Of a DNA stretch of 64,000 nucleotides, positions 10,201-16,589 are shown piece by piece. The notes beneath the pieces were generated by a model that was not told where the DNA came from, made no database searches, and was given only the letters and a program-made list of their open reading frames with translations. This DNA is from Ideonella aquatica (GTDB taxonomy: Bacteria; Pseudomonadota; Gammaproteobacteria; Burkholderiales; Burkholderiaceae_C): NCBI RefSeq assembly GCF_018069755.1, contig NZ_JAGQDE010000019.1, positions 1 through 64,000 of the forward strand, in the 5' to 3' direction. The number at the start of each line of letters is the position of its first letter. The stretch's first letter is position 1. A program made the position numbers and the translations under genes.

Positions 10201-11239
10201 GCTGGCCAGCAGCCGCGTGTACGGCAACGCCAACCCGTCGCTGGGCTACATCGTCGGCGGCTTGGGTCTGGTCAACGGCGACACCTTGAGCGGCGCGCTG
10301 GGCTCCAACGCCACGACGGCATCCCATGTCGGCACCTATGCCATCACCCAGGGCACGCTGGTCGCCTCACCGAACTACACGCTGAGCTACACCGGCAACG
10401 CGCTCACCGTCACGCCGCGCGCGATCACCGTGATGGCCCATGCCCAGACCCGCACCTACGGCGACGCCAACCCGGCGCTGGGCTACACCGTGGGCGGCCT
10501 CGGCCTGGTCAACGGCGACACGCTGAGCGGCGCCTTGGCCACCAGCGCCACGGCCGCGTCGAACGTAGGCAGCTACGCGATCACCCAGGGCACGCTGGCG
10601 GCCTCGCCCAACTACACGCTGAGCTACACCGCCAACCACCTGGCCGTGACGCCCCGTGCGATCACGGTGCTGGCCGATGCCCAGACCCGCGCCTACGGCG
10701 ACGCCAACCCCGCGCTGAGCTACAGCGTGGGCGGCCTGGGCCTCGTCAACGGCGACACGCTGAGCGGCAGCCTGGCCACGGCGGCGGACAGCGCCACCCA
10801 CGTGGGCCGCTACGGCATCAGCCAGGGCACGCTGGCGGCCTCGCCCAACTACCTGCTGAGCTACAGCAGCAATGAACTGGTGGTGACCCCGCGCGTGATC
10901 ACCGTGGCTGCCGATGCGCACAGCCGCTACCAGGGTGACCCCAATCCGCCCCTGACCTACTCGGTGGGCGGGGCGGGGCTGGTCAATGGCGACCGCCTCA
11001 GCGGTGCGCTGTCCACCATGGCGGGCACACAGGCCCTGCCCGGGTCCTACGCGATTGAGCTGGGCACGCTGGGCGCCAGCGCGGACTACCAACTGAGCTA
11101 TGCACCGGCCACGATGACGGTGCGCGCGCTGCCGACCCCCCGCCTGGCCAACGCCAGGACCGTGCAGGTGAGCAGCCTGGACTGCGCCGCCGCGACTGAC
11201 CTGCCGAGCGCCGAGCGGGCCTGCGGCACCTCGCGCTGA
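4277..11239 (+). CDS. Two-partner secretion adhesin (TpsA, filamentous-haemagglutinin type) with AT-strand and MBG repeats
   Basis: A 2320-residue exoprotein secreted by the Sec system and then by a TpsB pore. GTG 4277 is the most upstream start; a hydrophobic signal segment follows Met39 (ATG 4391) and ends near Ala-Gln-Ala. Residues about 58-300 are the TPS/haemagglutination-activity domain, with the hallmark NPNG at 141-144. Around 450 is an LLLDPYDV block common in this family. About 575-1710 is a Gly/Ser/Thr-rich series of autotransporter-associated beta-strand repeats (Asn-Ser-Tyr-Ser-Gly ... Ala-Gly-Thr-Leu-Gln). About 1885-2285 holds five MBG-type modules, each with a Tyr-Gly-Asp/Asn-Ala/Pro-Asn-Pro core. 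Cysteines are rare: a CC pair mid-protein and C2303/C2316 at the extreme C terminus. The partner TpsB gene follows in the opposite orientation. A surface adhesin is inferred. Confidence 0.9.
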   Translation: MTAVASVDPSDRSGAVAQRGRQQLAVKVRAPGDRRLSVMTLAALMALGGWPPIAQAQVLPSGGSVVRGQARIGTPSGQSLTIQQGSARAVIDWSRFDIGAGAQVNVVQPGSGAALLNRVSSQAPSTLAGQLTANGQVFLVNPNGIAITPTGTVQVGGGFVASTLDIGNDDFMAGRLQFAGDTGVVTHAGRIDTGDGGFAVLLGQRVDNSGSLVVPLGRVGLGAGRRVTLDLQGDGFLQVGLPANPLSDDPVVNHRGRIQADGGRVQISVASARQAVRQVVNLSGVVEARSVSGRSGAIVLGGGDAVVAVSGRLDTSSSQGQGGQITVTGGDITLQGATLDASGASGGGSIRIGGDWHGGGTLQRAQSTTLDATTTLKADATASGDGGDVVVWADGRTAFAGRISARGAGATGNGGEAEVSGRTQLSYTGQTDLRAAEHTRSGRTGHLLLDPYDVTISSAADTGAGFSAGADDTVINTTTLQNALATASVTVSTGSGGTQSGQITVASPLSWSANTTLTLDAAAGVAVNAGITHSGAGSGLVLQAAGSAGITGSGALANGGTLSFNQNHAGANSTYAGDITGTGSVSKAGAGALSLGGSNSYSGTTSVQAGTLQLTGSGSLGTGSIGIGSGATLLFNTSAYNNSGALLSNSISGAGTLQIAGAAATQLVRLSGDLSGLTGAFQVDVGARANLHGSSLGSASANFVVDGLLATLTTGATYQFGSLAGSGTVSQGGGTTNTVLEIGANGQSTTFSGNIGNCCDSTSLTKLGTGTWSLTGTMTYTGTTTISAGTLQVGAGGTSGALNSSNIINNAALVYKRSDAISIGNAISGSGSLTQSGSGTLTLTGSNSYSGSTTIAAGTLQVGAGSTTGTLGTGAVTNNGTLSVNRSNALTVANAISGTGALTKSGAGTLTLTGANSYSGGSTLSAGTVVLGSGTGTLGSGTITLAGGNLALNPGSTSATYTYANPIHVTANGTIASDDGVSVLSGAVSIASGTTLKIGTAGWAGKTLTLSGDVSGAGALTIQGNGLTADGYATSTNGVVTLSGTNGYSGATAVTSGTLKAGSTGAFSAASAVTTSSGVVLDLAGYANSMGSLSGWGTLTNNGAAAATLTMGGNNASTTFAGVMQDGSAAFALTKTGSGTLALSGTNTFTGLTTISAGTLQLGDGGSFGKLGTGQVLNNGVLAFNRTVSLTVPNAISGTGSLTKATSNTITLTGANSYSGTTTVSAGTLQVGAGGTSGTLGTGAVTVDGTLAFSRSDALSVSSHIGGSGALTKAGAGTLTLTGTNTYSGTTTISAGTLQVGAGGTSGTLGSGSVTNSGTLVFNRSDALTVAAAISGTGALTQAGSGTLSLSGASTYSGATTINQGALKIIGSGWLGAGTYSGLAVASGSSFEYSSSATQTLSSISGAGTVTHSGGGTLTLSGTPSFTGIYNLNGPTTLSGAGNLAKSGLGYASAVNIGGYVTLAGGNNSFLGYQGGASATTVVTLNAGGTLYNPGATMHLTNGITFNGGTLASGAANSTFAAYGSYTFDNAVYVTANSTASALSLALNSGSAVDMVVSPGATLTVSGTIDRPTFGGGADLRLQGGGTLVLQQANSFTGMTWVDAGTLRLGHAGALAASSAVTVNGTLDLSGHAAAVSSLAGSGTVTNSAASAATLTAGSSGASTTFSGVIQDGSGSVALTKAGSGTLTLSGALSHSGATTVDGGTLALSGSWDRHGATATVAVASGATLSGAGTLSASTLQVSGAGTIDLSGSNVVDQLSTSGTVGALSFSNAASLSVGAINSTGPITLSTTGASADLTLGQSLHSDASGDAVVLAAGGRFINQAGASALTTGTGGRFLVYSNDWEADTVGGLSAGHLYNRSYANDAPGTITQAGSQFIYRRQPLLTVTALDASRVYGDANPAFSISVSGVVNGDNVAAAYAGQAAVSTLADAGVGVGSYAITPGAGTLASSLGYGFSYVPGTLSVTPRALTVSALASSRVYGNANPSLGYIVGGLGLVNGDTLSGALGSNATTASHVGTYAITQGTLVASPNYTLSYTGNALTVTPRAITVMAHAQTRTYGDANPALGYTVGGLGLVNGDTLSGALATSATAASNVGSYAITQGTLAASPNYTLSYTANHLAVTPRAITVLADAQTRAYGDANPALSYSVGGLGLVNGDTLSGSLATAADSATHVGRYGISQGTLAASPNYLLSYSSNELVVTPRVITVAADAHSRYQGDPNPPLTYSVGGAGLVNGDRLSGALSTMAGTQALPGSYAIELGTLGASADYQLSYAPATMTVRALPTPRLANARTVQVSSLDCAAATDLPSAERACGTSR
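6000..9420 (+). repeat. Tandem autotransporter-associated beta-strand repeats within the adhesin gene
   Basis: About ten or more degenerate units encode a Gly-x-Leu-Thr-x-x-Gly-x-Asn-Ser-Tyr-Ser-Gly-x-Thr core followed by Ala-Gly-Thr-Leu-Gln-Val-Gly. Units near 6610, 6800, 7000, 7700, 7900 and 8110 are also alike at the DNA level, which makes this stretch prone to recombination and to assembly error. Confidence 0.8.
9937..11130 (+). repeat. Five MBG-type repeats at the adhesin C terminus
   Basis: Five modules of about 80 codons start near 9937, 10180, 10420, 10658 and 10895. Each opens with a Leu/Ile-Thr-Val strand and a Tyr-Gly-Asp-Ala-Asn-Pro turn, and the middle three share a Gly-Leu-Gly-Leu-Val-Asn-Gly-Asp block with near-identical DNA. 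MBG domains are small beta domains in large surface proteins, thought to act as stalk or ligand-binding units. Confidence 0.8.
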
Positions 11240-11260
11240 GGTCTCAAGTGGTCGCCGGGG

Positions 11261-11283
11261 CGGGCTGGGCGCAGCGCAGCCCG
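11261..11283. terminator. Hairpin between the convergent tpsA and tpsB genes
   Basis: CGGGCTG (11261-11267) and CAGCCCG (11277-11283) pair perfectly over seven bases with a nine-base loop. The hairpin sits in the 57-base gap between the two convergent stop codons and could end transcription from both sides. There is no T-run. Confidence 0.4.
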
Positions 11284-11296
11284 GCCCTGGGGGTGT

Positions 11297-13045
11297 TCAG
11301 AATCGGGTGCGCAGCGCCACCCAGGCGCGGTGCGACGACTGCGTGTCGCCGGCCCCACCGGCGCCGCGCGCCCACTCCAGGTCCAGCTCCATCGGCAGGC
11401 CGAACGGGCCGATGGACTCGATCCGCAGGCCCAGGCCGTAGGAGCGCACGGCCAGCCGGGCGGCTTCCAGCGCCGTGGGCGCAAAGACCCGACCGCGTGC
11501 ATCGGCCACGAACAGGTACGGTGCCAGCGATTCGCTGCGGCCCAGCTGCTCCAGCCGATAGGGCTGTATCCACTCCGCGCGCAGCGTGGTGCCTGCATCC
11601 ACGGCCAGTGAGCCCGGCAGGAAGCCGGACGCCGCGGTCGGGCCGTCCAGTGACAACTGCTCAGACTGCAGCAGCGGCCGACCGAAGGCGGTCTGGGCGG
11701 CCGCGTTCAGATCCAGCCGGCTGCCCGTGGCCGCGATGGGCACCACCCAGCGCAGCGTGGCCAGTGCGCGTGTGAAGCGCGGCTGGGCACCCTGGCGCGA
11801 CAGCGGCACCCCCTCGGCCCGGGCCTGGTCCGCATCACGGCCGCCCAGGCCTTGCACCAGGCTGGCCCCTGCGGCGATCCAGCCCCAGGGCGGGACGTTG
11901 CCGGTGTGATCGAGACCCAGCTTGACCGCCCAATAGCGGTCGTGCTTGAGGTCCACACCGAAGGCCGAGGCCGTGTTGCGCTGGTCAATGTGTTCCACCG
12001 ACAGGTTGGCGCTCAGCCGCTGGGCACGGTCGACCTGCAGCGGCCAGTGGATCCGGCCCACGCCGCGGCGGAAGCGGCCGAGGGTGGCGGGCAGGCCGGG
12101 TGTGGTGGCCGGGCGGGTGCTGGAGGTGGTGAACTCGATGCCCGCGGTGACCCCCTCGGGGGTCAGGGGCAGTGACAGTCCGGCGCCCAGCAGGCTCAGG
12201 CCGCGGCCCTGGGGCTGGCCGGACGGGTCGCCGGCGCTTTGCCGGACGCTTGCATACAGCTGGTCCTCGCTGGCCAGCAGGCCATTGCCGCTGACGCTCA
12301 GGCCCCAGGCCCAGCGGCCCAGCGTGGCATCAAGCTGGTTGTCGGCGGTCAGTGACAGGGCCAGCGCCTGGTGGCTGCCGTCCAGGATCAGGCGCGCGGC
12401 GCCGGCCTCCTGGCCGGCTGCCAGGGTGCTGCGCAGGTGCAGGCCCGGCACGTCATCGGCGCGGGCCAGCCGGGTTTCCAGCTCAGCCTGGGTGAGCGAG
12501 CGTCGGCCGACCAGCGCGGCGGTGCGCCTGAGCACGGCTTCGCGCACGCGCTCGGGGAGCCCTTGCACATCGATCGATTCGATGAAGCCATCCACCGCCT
12601 GAAGGCGCAGCGCGCCGCCATCCTCCAGCGACTGCGGCGGCACCGCCACCCGCACCAGCGGGTAGCCCGCGCGGGCGAAGCCGGCCTCCAGTGCGGTGGC
12701 TGCTTCGAAGACCTGCGCCACCGAGATCCGCCGACCAGCCAGACTGTCCAGCAGGGCGCGCTGCGCGGCATCAAGCTCCGGGTGGCTGCCGCTCAGCTCG
12801 GCCTTCTCCAGCGTGACGAACAGCCGCTCGGCCCCGTCGGGGGCGGCTGACGGCGCGGTGCCGGTCAGCTCCAGCGTCAGCGGACGCGGGCTCGCCTGCG
12901 GGCGCAGCGTGTCCGGGGTCAGGCGGCTGGGCGGGACATCGCCAGCACGTTGGGCGCCCGCGGTCGGCGCGACCGCCAGGCCGCCCAGCAGCAGGCCGGC
13001 CTGCAACCATGGCCTGAGCCGCATGGGTGAGGTGTGGTGGATCAT
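11297..13045 (-). CDS. Two-partner secretion outer-membrane transporter (TpsB; FhaC/ShlB/HecB family)
   Basis: A 582-residue Omp85-superfamily pore that exports the neighbouring TpsA. The signal peptide begins at Met1 or, better, at Met8 (Arg-Leu-Arg-Pro then a Leu/Ala-rich core ending Ala-Gly-Ala-Gln). Residues about 60-205 contain the POTRA region, including a Leu-x-Leu-Gln-x-Val-Asp-Gly-x-Ile strand typical of POTRA_2/ShlB. Residues about 210-582 are the beta-barrel with alternating hydrophobic strands, ending in Arg-Thr-Arg-Phe with the C-terminal Phe expected of barrel proteins. Length is normal for the family. Unlike most TPS loci, where tpsB precedes tpsA in one operon, this gene converges on tpsA with stop codons 57 bases apart, so the two must have separate promoters. 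Confidence 0.9.
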   Translation of the reverse strand: MIHHTSPMRLRPWLQAGLLLGGLAVAPTAGAQRAGDVPPSRLTPDTLRPQASPRPLTLELTGTAPSAAPDGAERLFVTLEKAELSGSHPELDAAQRALLDSLAGRRISVAQVFEAATALEAGFARAGYPLVRVAVPPQSLEDGGALRLQAVDGFIESIDVQGLPERVREAVLRRTAALVGRRSLTQAELETRLARADDVPGLHLRSTLAAGQEAGAARLILDGSHQALALSLTADNQLDATLGRWAWGLSVSGNGLLASEDQLYASVRQSAGDPSGQPQGRGLSLLGAGLSLPLTPEGVTAGIEFTTSSTRPATTPGLPATLGRFRRGVGRIHWPLQVDRAQRLSANLSVEHIDQRNTASAFGVDLKHDRYWAVKLGLDHTGNVPPWGWIAAGASLVQGLGGRDADQARAEGVPLSRQGAQPRFTRALATLRWVVPIAATGSRLDLNAAAQTAFGRPLLQSEQLSLDGPTAASGFLPGSLAVDAGTTLRAEWIQPYRLEQLGRSESLAPYLFVADARGRVFAPTALEAARLAVRSYGLGLRIESIGPFGLPMELDLEWARGAGGAGDTQSSHRAWVALRTRF

Positions 13046-13164
13046 CCCGGCAATCTAGGGCCAGGTCGCGGACCCTGGTCCCGCGAGATGACGGTCCGGC
13101 CCCCCCTTTATCTGCGCCTGCCAGGCCGGGTCGGTCGGCTTGGCGTGGATCGCCTCAGCACGCC

Positions 13165-14169
13165 TCAGCGCGCCACGCGTCGCCCGCGCTTCCAGGCCTG
13201 CAGCCGCTGGCGCCAGGCCAGCAGCGCCTTCTCGGGGTGGGCGTCGGCAATCGCTGCCAGGCGCTCCAGCAAGGCCTGCTGCTCGGCATCCGGGTGGGAC
13301 GGGAAGCTGGGCTCCACCGTGACCAGGTAGTCGCCGCGCTCGGCGCTGCCACGCGCCAGCGGCAGGCCTTGGCCGGGCAGGCGGTAGACCCGGCGGCCGC
13401 GGCGCAGGCGCATCTGCTGCAGGCCGGTGGGCGCGGGCACCTCGATCCATTGCTGGGCCAGCCAGGCAAAGCCGTCCACCGGCAACTGGCAGCGCAGCGT
13501 GCCGTCGTCGCTCCACTGGAACAGCGGGTGCGGGGCCAGCTCGATGCGCAGCTCCAGCTGGCCATCGAAGCCGCCGCGGTGCCGGCCGCCGCCGTCGGCC
13601 ATCAGCACGTCGCCCTGGCGCAGGCCGGCCGGCAGGCGCACGCTGCAGCGGTAGCGCCAGGTCTGCTGGCCGGCGCCGTCGCAGGTGGGGCAGCTGGTCT
13701 GACGCTGGCCGCTGCCTTGGCAATCCTCGCAGGCCTTGTCGGTGGCCGGCCAGGCCAGCCACCAGTCCTGGCGCTGCCGACCGCTGCCGCGGCAGCTGGG
13801 GCAGGGCTGCGGCTCACCCAGCACGCCGCGGCCGTCGCAGGGCGGGCAGGGGTCGACCAGGCGGCCGCGCAGGTCGCGCGTGGCGCCTTGCACGGCCTCC
13901 TCGATGGACAGGCGCACGCGGCGGCGCACCACGCGGCCCTTGGCGGCCGACGATGCAGGGGCCTGATCGGCCTCATCGACCGACGCCAGCGTGGCCAGGC
14001 GGATGCGCTCGTAGGCGCCGTTGATGCGCTGGATCAGCGCCGCAGCCTCGGCCGACGCGTTGCGGTCCGGGTGCCAGCGCGACACCATCCGCCGCCAGGC
14101 CTGCTTGACCTCGGCGTCGGTGGCACCGGGCGCCAGGCCCAGTTCGACGTAGGCGTCGTCGATGCTCAC
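13165..14169 (-). CDS. DnaJ-like co-chaperone with J domain and four CxxCxGxG zinc motifs
   Basis: A 334-residue protein with an N-terminal J domain (HPD at 33-35), the part that stimulates DnaK ATPase. The Gly/Phe-rich linker of classic DnaJ is missing. A cysteine-rich region carries four complete motifs (C108/C111, C123/C126, C147/C150, C160/C163), followed by a DnaJ-C-type substrate-binding region and a basic C terminus. The zinc module is larger than usual between motifs 2 and 3 (a Trp-rich insert). It is not the dnaK-linked dnaJ: neighbours are a secretion transporter and a CHAP-like hydrolase. A specialised J protein is likely; its client is unknown. Confidence 0.8.
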   Translation of the reverse strand: MSIDDAYVELGLAPGATDAEVKQAWRRMVSRWHPDRNASAEAAALIQRINGAYERIRLATLASVDEADQAPASSAAKGRVVRRRVRLSIEEAVQGATRDLRGRLVDPCPPCDGRGVLGEPQPCPSCRGSGRQRQDWWLAWPATDKACEDCQGSGQRQTSCPTCDGAGQQTWRYRCSVRLPAGLRQGDVLMADGGGRHRGGFDGQLELRIELAPHPLFQWSDDGTLRCQLPVDGFAWLAQQWIEVPAPTGLQQMRLRRGRRVYRLPGQGLPLARGSAERGDYLVTVEPSFPSHPDAEQQALLERLAAIADAHPEKALLAWRQRLQAWKRGRRVAR

Positions 14170-14378
14170 GTTTCATCCCCCTGCAGCAACAGCGGGCATT
14201 GTCGCTGCTGCGTCTGGGATTCGGCGCGCGCTGTGTGGGCCGTGGTGTCGGCGCCGGTGGCGGTGATCTGCCGTGGGGAGTCGTCAAGCACCGGTCGCCG
14301 ATGCGGTCGGCGTCCCACGCCATTGGCCAGCCCTGATCACCAGGGCCACCGAGCCCCTTCAGCGGCTGGCAGGCTGGC

Positions 14379-14933
14379 TCAGCCCTCGTTCTGCGACAGC
14401 CGCCCATTCGCCGCCAGCCGCACCCGCCGCACATTTGCCGGCTGGTTGATGCGCCACGGGCAGCGCCGCGCCTGCAGCAGGCGGTCGCGGCCCAGGCGCT
14501 TGATGCTGACGCGGTCGTCCTGGTTGCCGCCCAGCACGTGGAAGGCGCTGTCGTCCTCGCCCACGTAGACGCCCACATGGCCCTGGAAGCCGTTGCGCGC
14601 GCCGCGCCAGAAGACCAGCACGTCGCCGAGCATCGGGGTGTCGGCCGGGTTGCCCCAGGCCTGCCAGTTGCGGGCCAGCAGCGCGTTGCCGCGGGGCGCG
14701 TTGTCCCAGCCGGCCTGGCCGGCCACATAGGCCATGGCCAGGCCGCACCAGGCGGTGGCGTCGTCGCGGTAGACGCGGTCCAGGCCGATGCTGCGGGCCC
14801 AGTCCAGGATGGTGGGGTTGGAGCCGGGGCCCAGGTCCTCGGCGGTGCCGAAGATCTTCAGGAATTCCTTGAGCAGGCGGGGGCCGGGTTCGGCGTCGAG
14901 CCAGGCGTAGGCGGCGGGAAGCGGCGTCGGCAT
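14379..14933 (-). CDS. TIGR02594-type NlpC/P60-CHAP-like hydrolase
   Basis: ATG 14933 is chosen over the upstream in-frame ATG 14960 because AAGGAGA lies just before it; the product has 184 residues. Candidate catalytic residues of a cysteine peptidase/amidase fold are C63 (Ala-Trp-Cys-Gly), H119 (Gly-His-Val-Gly-Val-Tyr) and N137 or D139 (Gly-Gly-Asn-Gln-Asp-Asp). The family is found in phages and bacteria and is thought to cut peptidoglycan cross-links. There is no signal peptide. No holin, spanin or other phage gene adjoins it, so it is a stand-alone chromosomal member or a domesticated one. Confidence 0.75.
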   Translation of the reverse strand: MPTPLPAAYAWLDAEPGPRLLKEFLKIFGTAEDLGPGSNPTILDWARSIGLDRVYRDDATAWCGLAMAYVAGQAGWDNAPRGNALLARNWQAWGNPADTPMLGDVLVFWRGARNGFQGHVGVYVGEDDSAFHVLGGNQDDRVSIKRLGRDRLLQARRCPWRINQPANVRRVRLAANGRLSQNEG

Positions 14934-15069
14934 GGGGTCTCCTTCGGCGTGTGCGGGCATCGGCCCGCCGAACGAGGATAGCCAGCCGCCTGCACCGCCT
15001 CAAGCGGCCGGCGGGCCCGCAGGTGCTGCGATCGTGGGGGGCGGCGCGGCGTCGCGTCTGCGTGCGGGC

Positions 15070-16329
15070 TCAGAGCAGCAGGAAGGCCGCTGCGGCCACC
15101 GCGGTGGGCACCAGCGCGCCCAGCAGCAGGCCGCCCGCGCCGATCGACTCGTCGGCAAAGCCGCGCCGCAGCAGCGCCACACCGGCCGGGTTGGGCGCGT
15201 TGGCGATGACCGTCAGGCCGCCGCCGGCCACCGCGCCGGCCACCAGCATGTACTTGGAGTCATCGCTGATGCCCTGGATCAGCGAGCCCAGGTAGGTCAG
15301 CGCCGCGTTGTCGGTCACCGCGGTCAGGCCCAGCGCGCCGAAGAACAGCGCCAGCGGTTCCAGCCCCGAGACGATGGGCTGCAGCCACCAGCGCTGCAGG
15401 CCGCCCAGCACCACCAGGCCGGCCAGGAAGAAGCCCACCAGCAGCGCCTCCTTCAGGATCAGCGGGTCCTGGTGGCGGCTGTAGGCCTGCGTGAAGCCCA
15501 GGAACAGCAGGAACAGCGCGAGGAAGGCCACCGGATGGTGGGCCAGCATCACCACGCCGGCCAGCAGCGTCAGGTGAACGGCGGCGATGGTCCAGGGCAC
15601 GGGCGCATTGGCGCTGCTGTCGACCGGGCCCGCCGAGGCCTGGAGATGCCGCCGCAGGAGCACGGTGGCCAGCGAGGCGTTGACCAGCACCGCCAGCGCA
15701 GCCTTCCAGCCGAAGGTGGCCAGCATGAAGGCGCTGTCCCACTGCCAGGTGGCCGCCACCATCAGCACCGGTGGCGCGGCGTAGGAGGTCAGCGTGCCGC
15801 CGATCGATACATTGACGAACAGCACGCCCAGCGCCGTGTACTTGATGCGCTCGGGCACCTCGGGGCGGAACACGGTGCGCACCAGCAGCAACGCGGCCAG
15901 CGTCATGGCCGCCGGTTCGGTGATCAGCGAGCCCAGCAGCGGCACGGCCGCCAGGCCCAGCCAGGCGGTGGCCAGCGGCGTGGGCAGTGGCAGCCAGCGT
16001 GCGCTGGCGTCCACGGCACCCAGCACGGTCTGCAGCACCGGGCGTGACGCTGCCACCACCATCACGACGAAGACGAACAGCGGCTCGGTGTAGTTGCGCG
16101 ACTCGGCGTAGCCCAGTGCGGTCTCGCCGCCGGCCAGCACCGCCATCAGCAGCACCAGCACGATGGCCCAGAAGCCGAACACCACCTCGACCTCGCCCAG
16201 CAGGTGCAGCAGGCCGCCGTGGCGCGGGTAGCGGTGGGCCAGGCGCTCGAAGAGCTTGGCCGAGAAGGTGTGGAGGACAGCGACGCCAAAGAGGGCGGCG
16301 GCGATCAGGTCGATCGTGGGAGAGGTCAT
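15070..16329 (-). CDS. Putative Na+/H+ antiporter
   Basis: A 419-residue integral membrane protein starting at ATG 16329; upstream in-frame sequence is Arg-rich and not membrane-like. About ten to twelve hydrophobic segments are visible. Conserved-looking polar positions inside membrane segments include a Thr-Asp-Asn-Ala-Ala-Leu-Thr-Tyr motif and an Asn-Ala-Pro-Asn-Pro-Ala-Gly motif near the C terminus, as in the 'putative Na+/H+ antiporter' family related to ion transporters of the ArsB/NhaD type. Ion specificity is inferred from the family only. It is transcribed away from the secreted nuclease gene, with a short palindrome between them. Confidence 0.75.
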   Translation of the reverse strand: MTSPTIDLIAAALFGVAVLHTFSAKLFERLAHRYPRHGGLLHLLGEVEVVFGFWAIVLVLLMAVLAGGETALGYAESRNYTEPLFVFVVMVVAASRPVLQTVLGAVDASARWLPLPTPLATAWLGLAAVPLLGSLITEPAAMTLAALLLVRTVFRPEVPERIKYTALGVLFVNVSIGGTLTSYAAPPVLMVAATWQWDSAFMLATFGWKAALAVLVNASLATVLLRRHLQASAGPVDSSANAPVPWTIAAVHLTLLAGVVMLAHHPVAFLALFLLFLGFTQAYSRHQDPLILKEALLVGFFLAGLVVLGGLQRWWLQPIVSGLEPLALFFGALGLTAVTDNAALTYLGSLIQGISDDSKYMLVAGAVAGGGLTVIANAPNPAGVALLRRGFADESIGAGGLLLGALVPTAVAAAAFLLL

Positions 16330-16449
16330 GTGGGACACAGGCAGGACATCGCCGCGAGGCGGCCCGACCATCGCGCGTCCCTGCAGCGGCGCCCTGTGCG
16401 GCCGTGCACCCGGCGGGGAGTGTATCGCCCGCAGCACGGCCGAGTCGCG

Positions 16450-16463
16450 TGACAGGTCTGTCA
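16450..16463. promoter_or_regulatory. Palindrome TGACAG-GT-CTGTCA in a divergent promoter region
   Basis: A perfect 6-2-6 inverted repeat lies between the antiporter start (16329) and the nuclease start (16590). A further half-site-like TCTGACA follows at about 16467. It looks like a regulator site, but no regulator is encoded next to it. Confidence 0.35.
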
Positions 16464-16589
16464 AGCGTCTGACACGGCGTGGACATCGCCGCTTGCGATG
16501 CTGCGTCGCCCGGCCACCCCGCGCGGCGCACTGCAGCCGCGCAACGGGTCGGTGGCCCACCCTTCGACAACGACAGCGAGGTTCCTCTG

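Noticed and set aside
4304-11092. Very long open frames on the strand opposite the adhesin gene (one of about 900 codons at 6452-9172)
   Set aside because: They mirror the repetitive, G+C-rich adhesin codons, have no ribosome sites, and their Ala/Arg/Gln/His-rich products resemble no protein.
14379-16329. Prophage remnant suggested by the TIGR02594-type hydrolase
   Set aside because: No structural, lysis or integrase genes adjoin it; its neighbours are a DnaJ-like protein and an antiporter.
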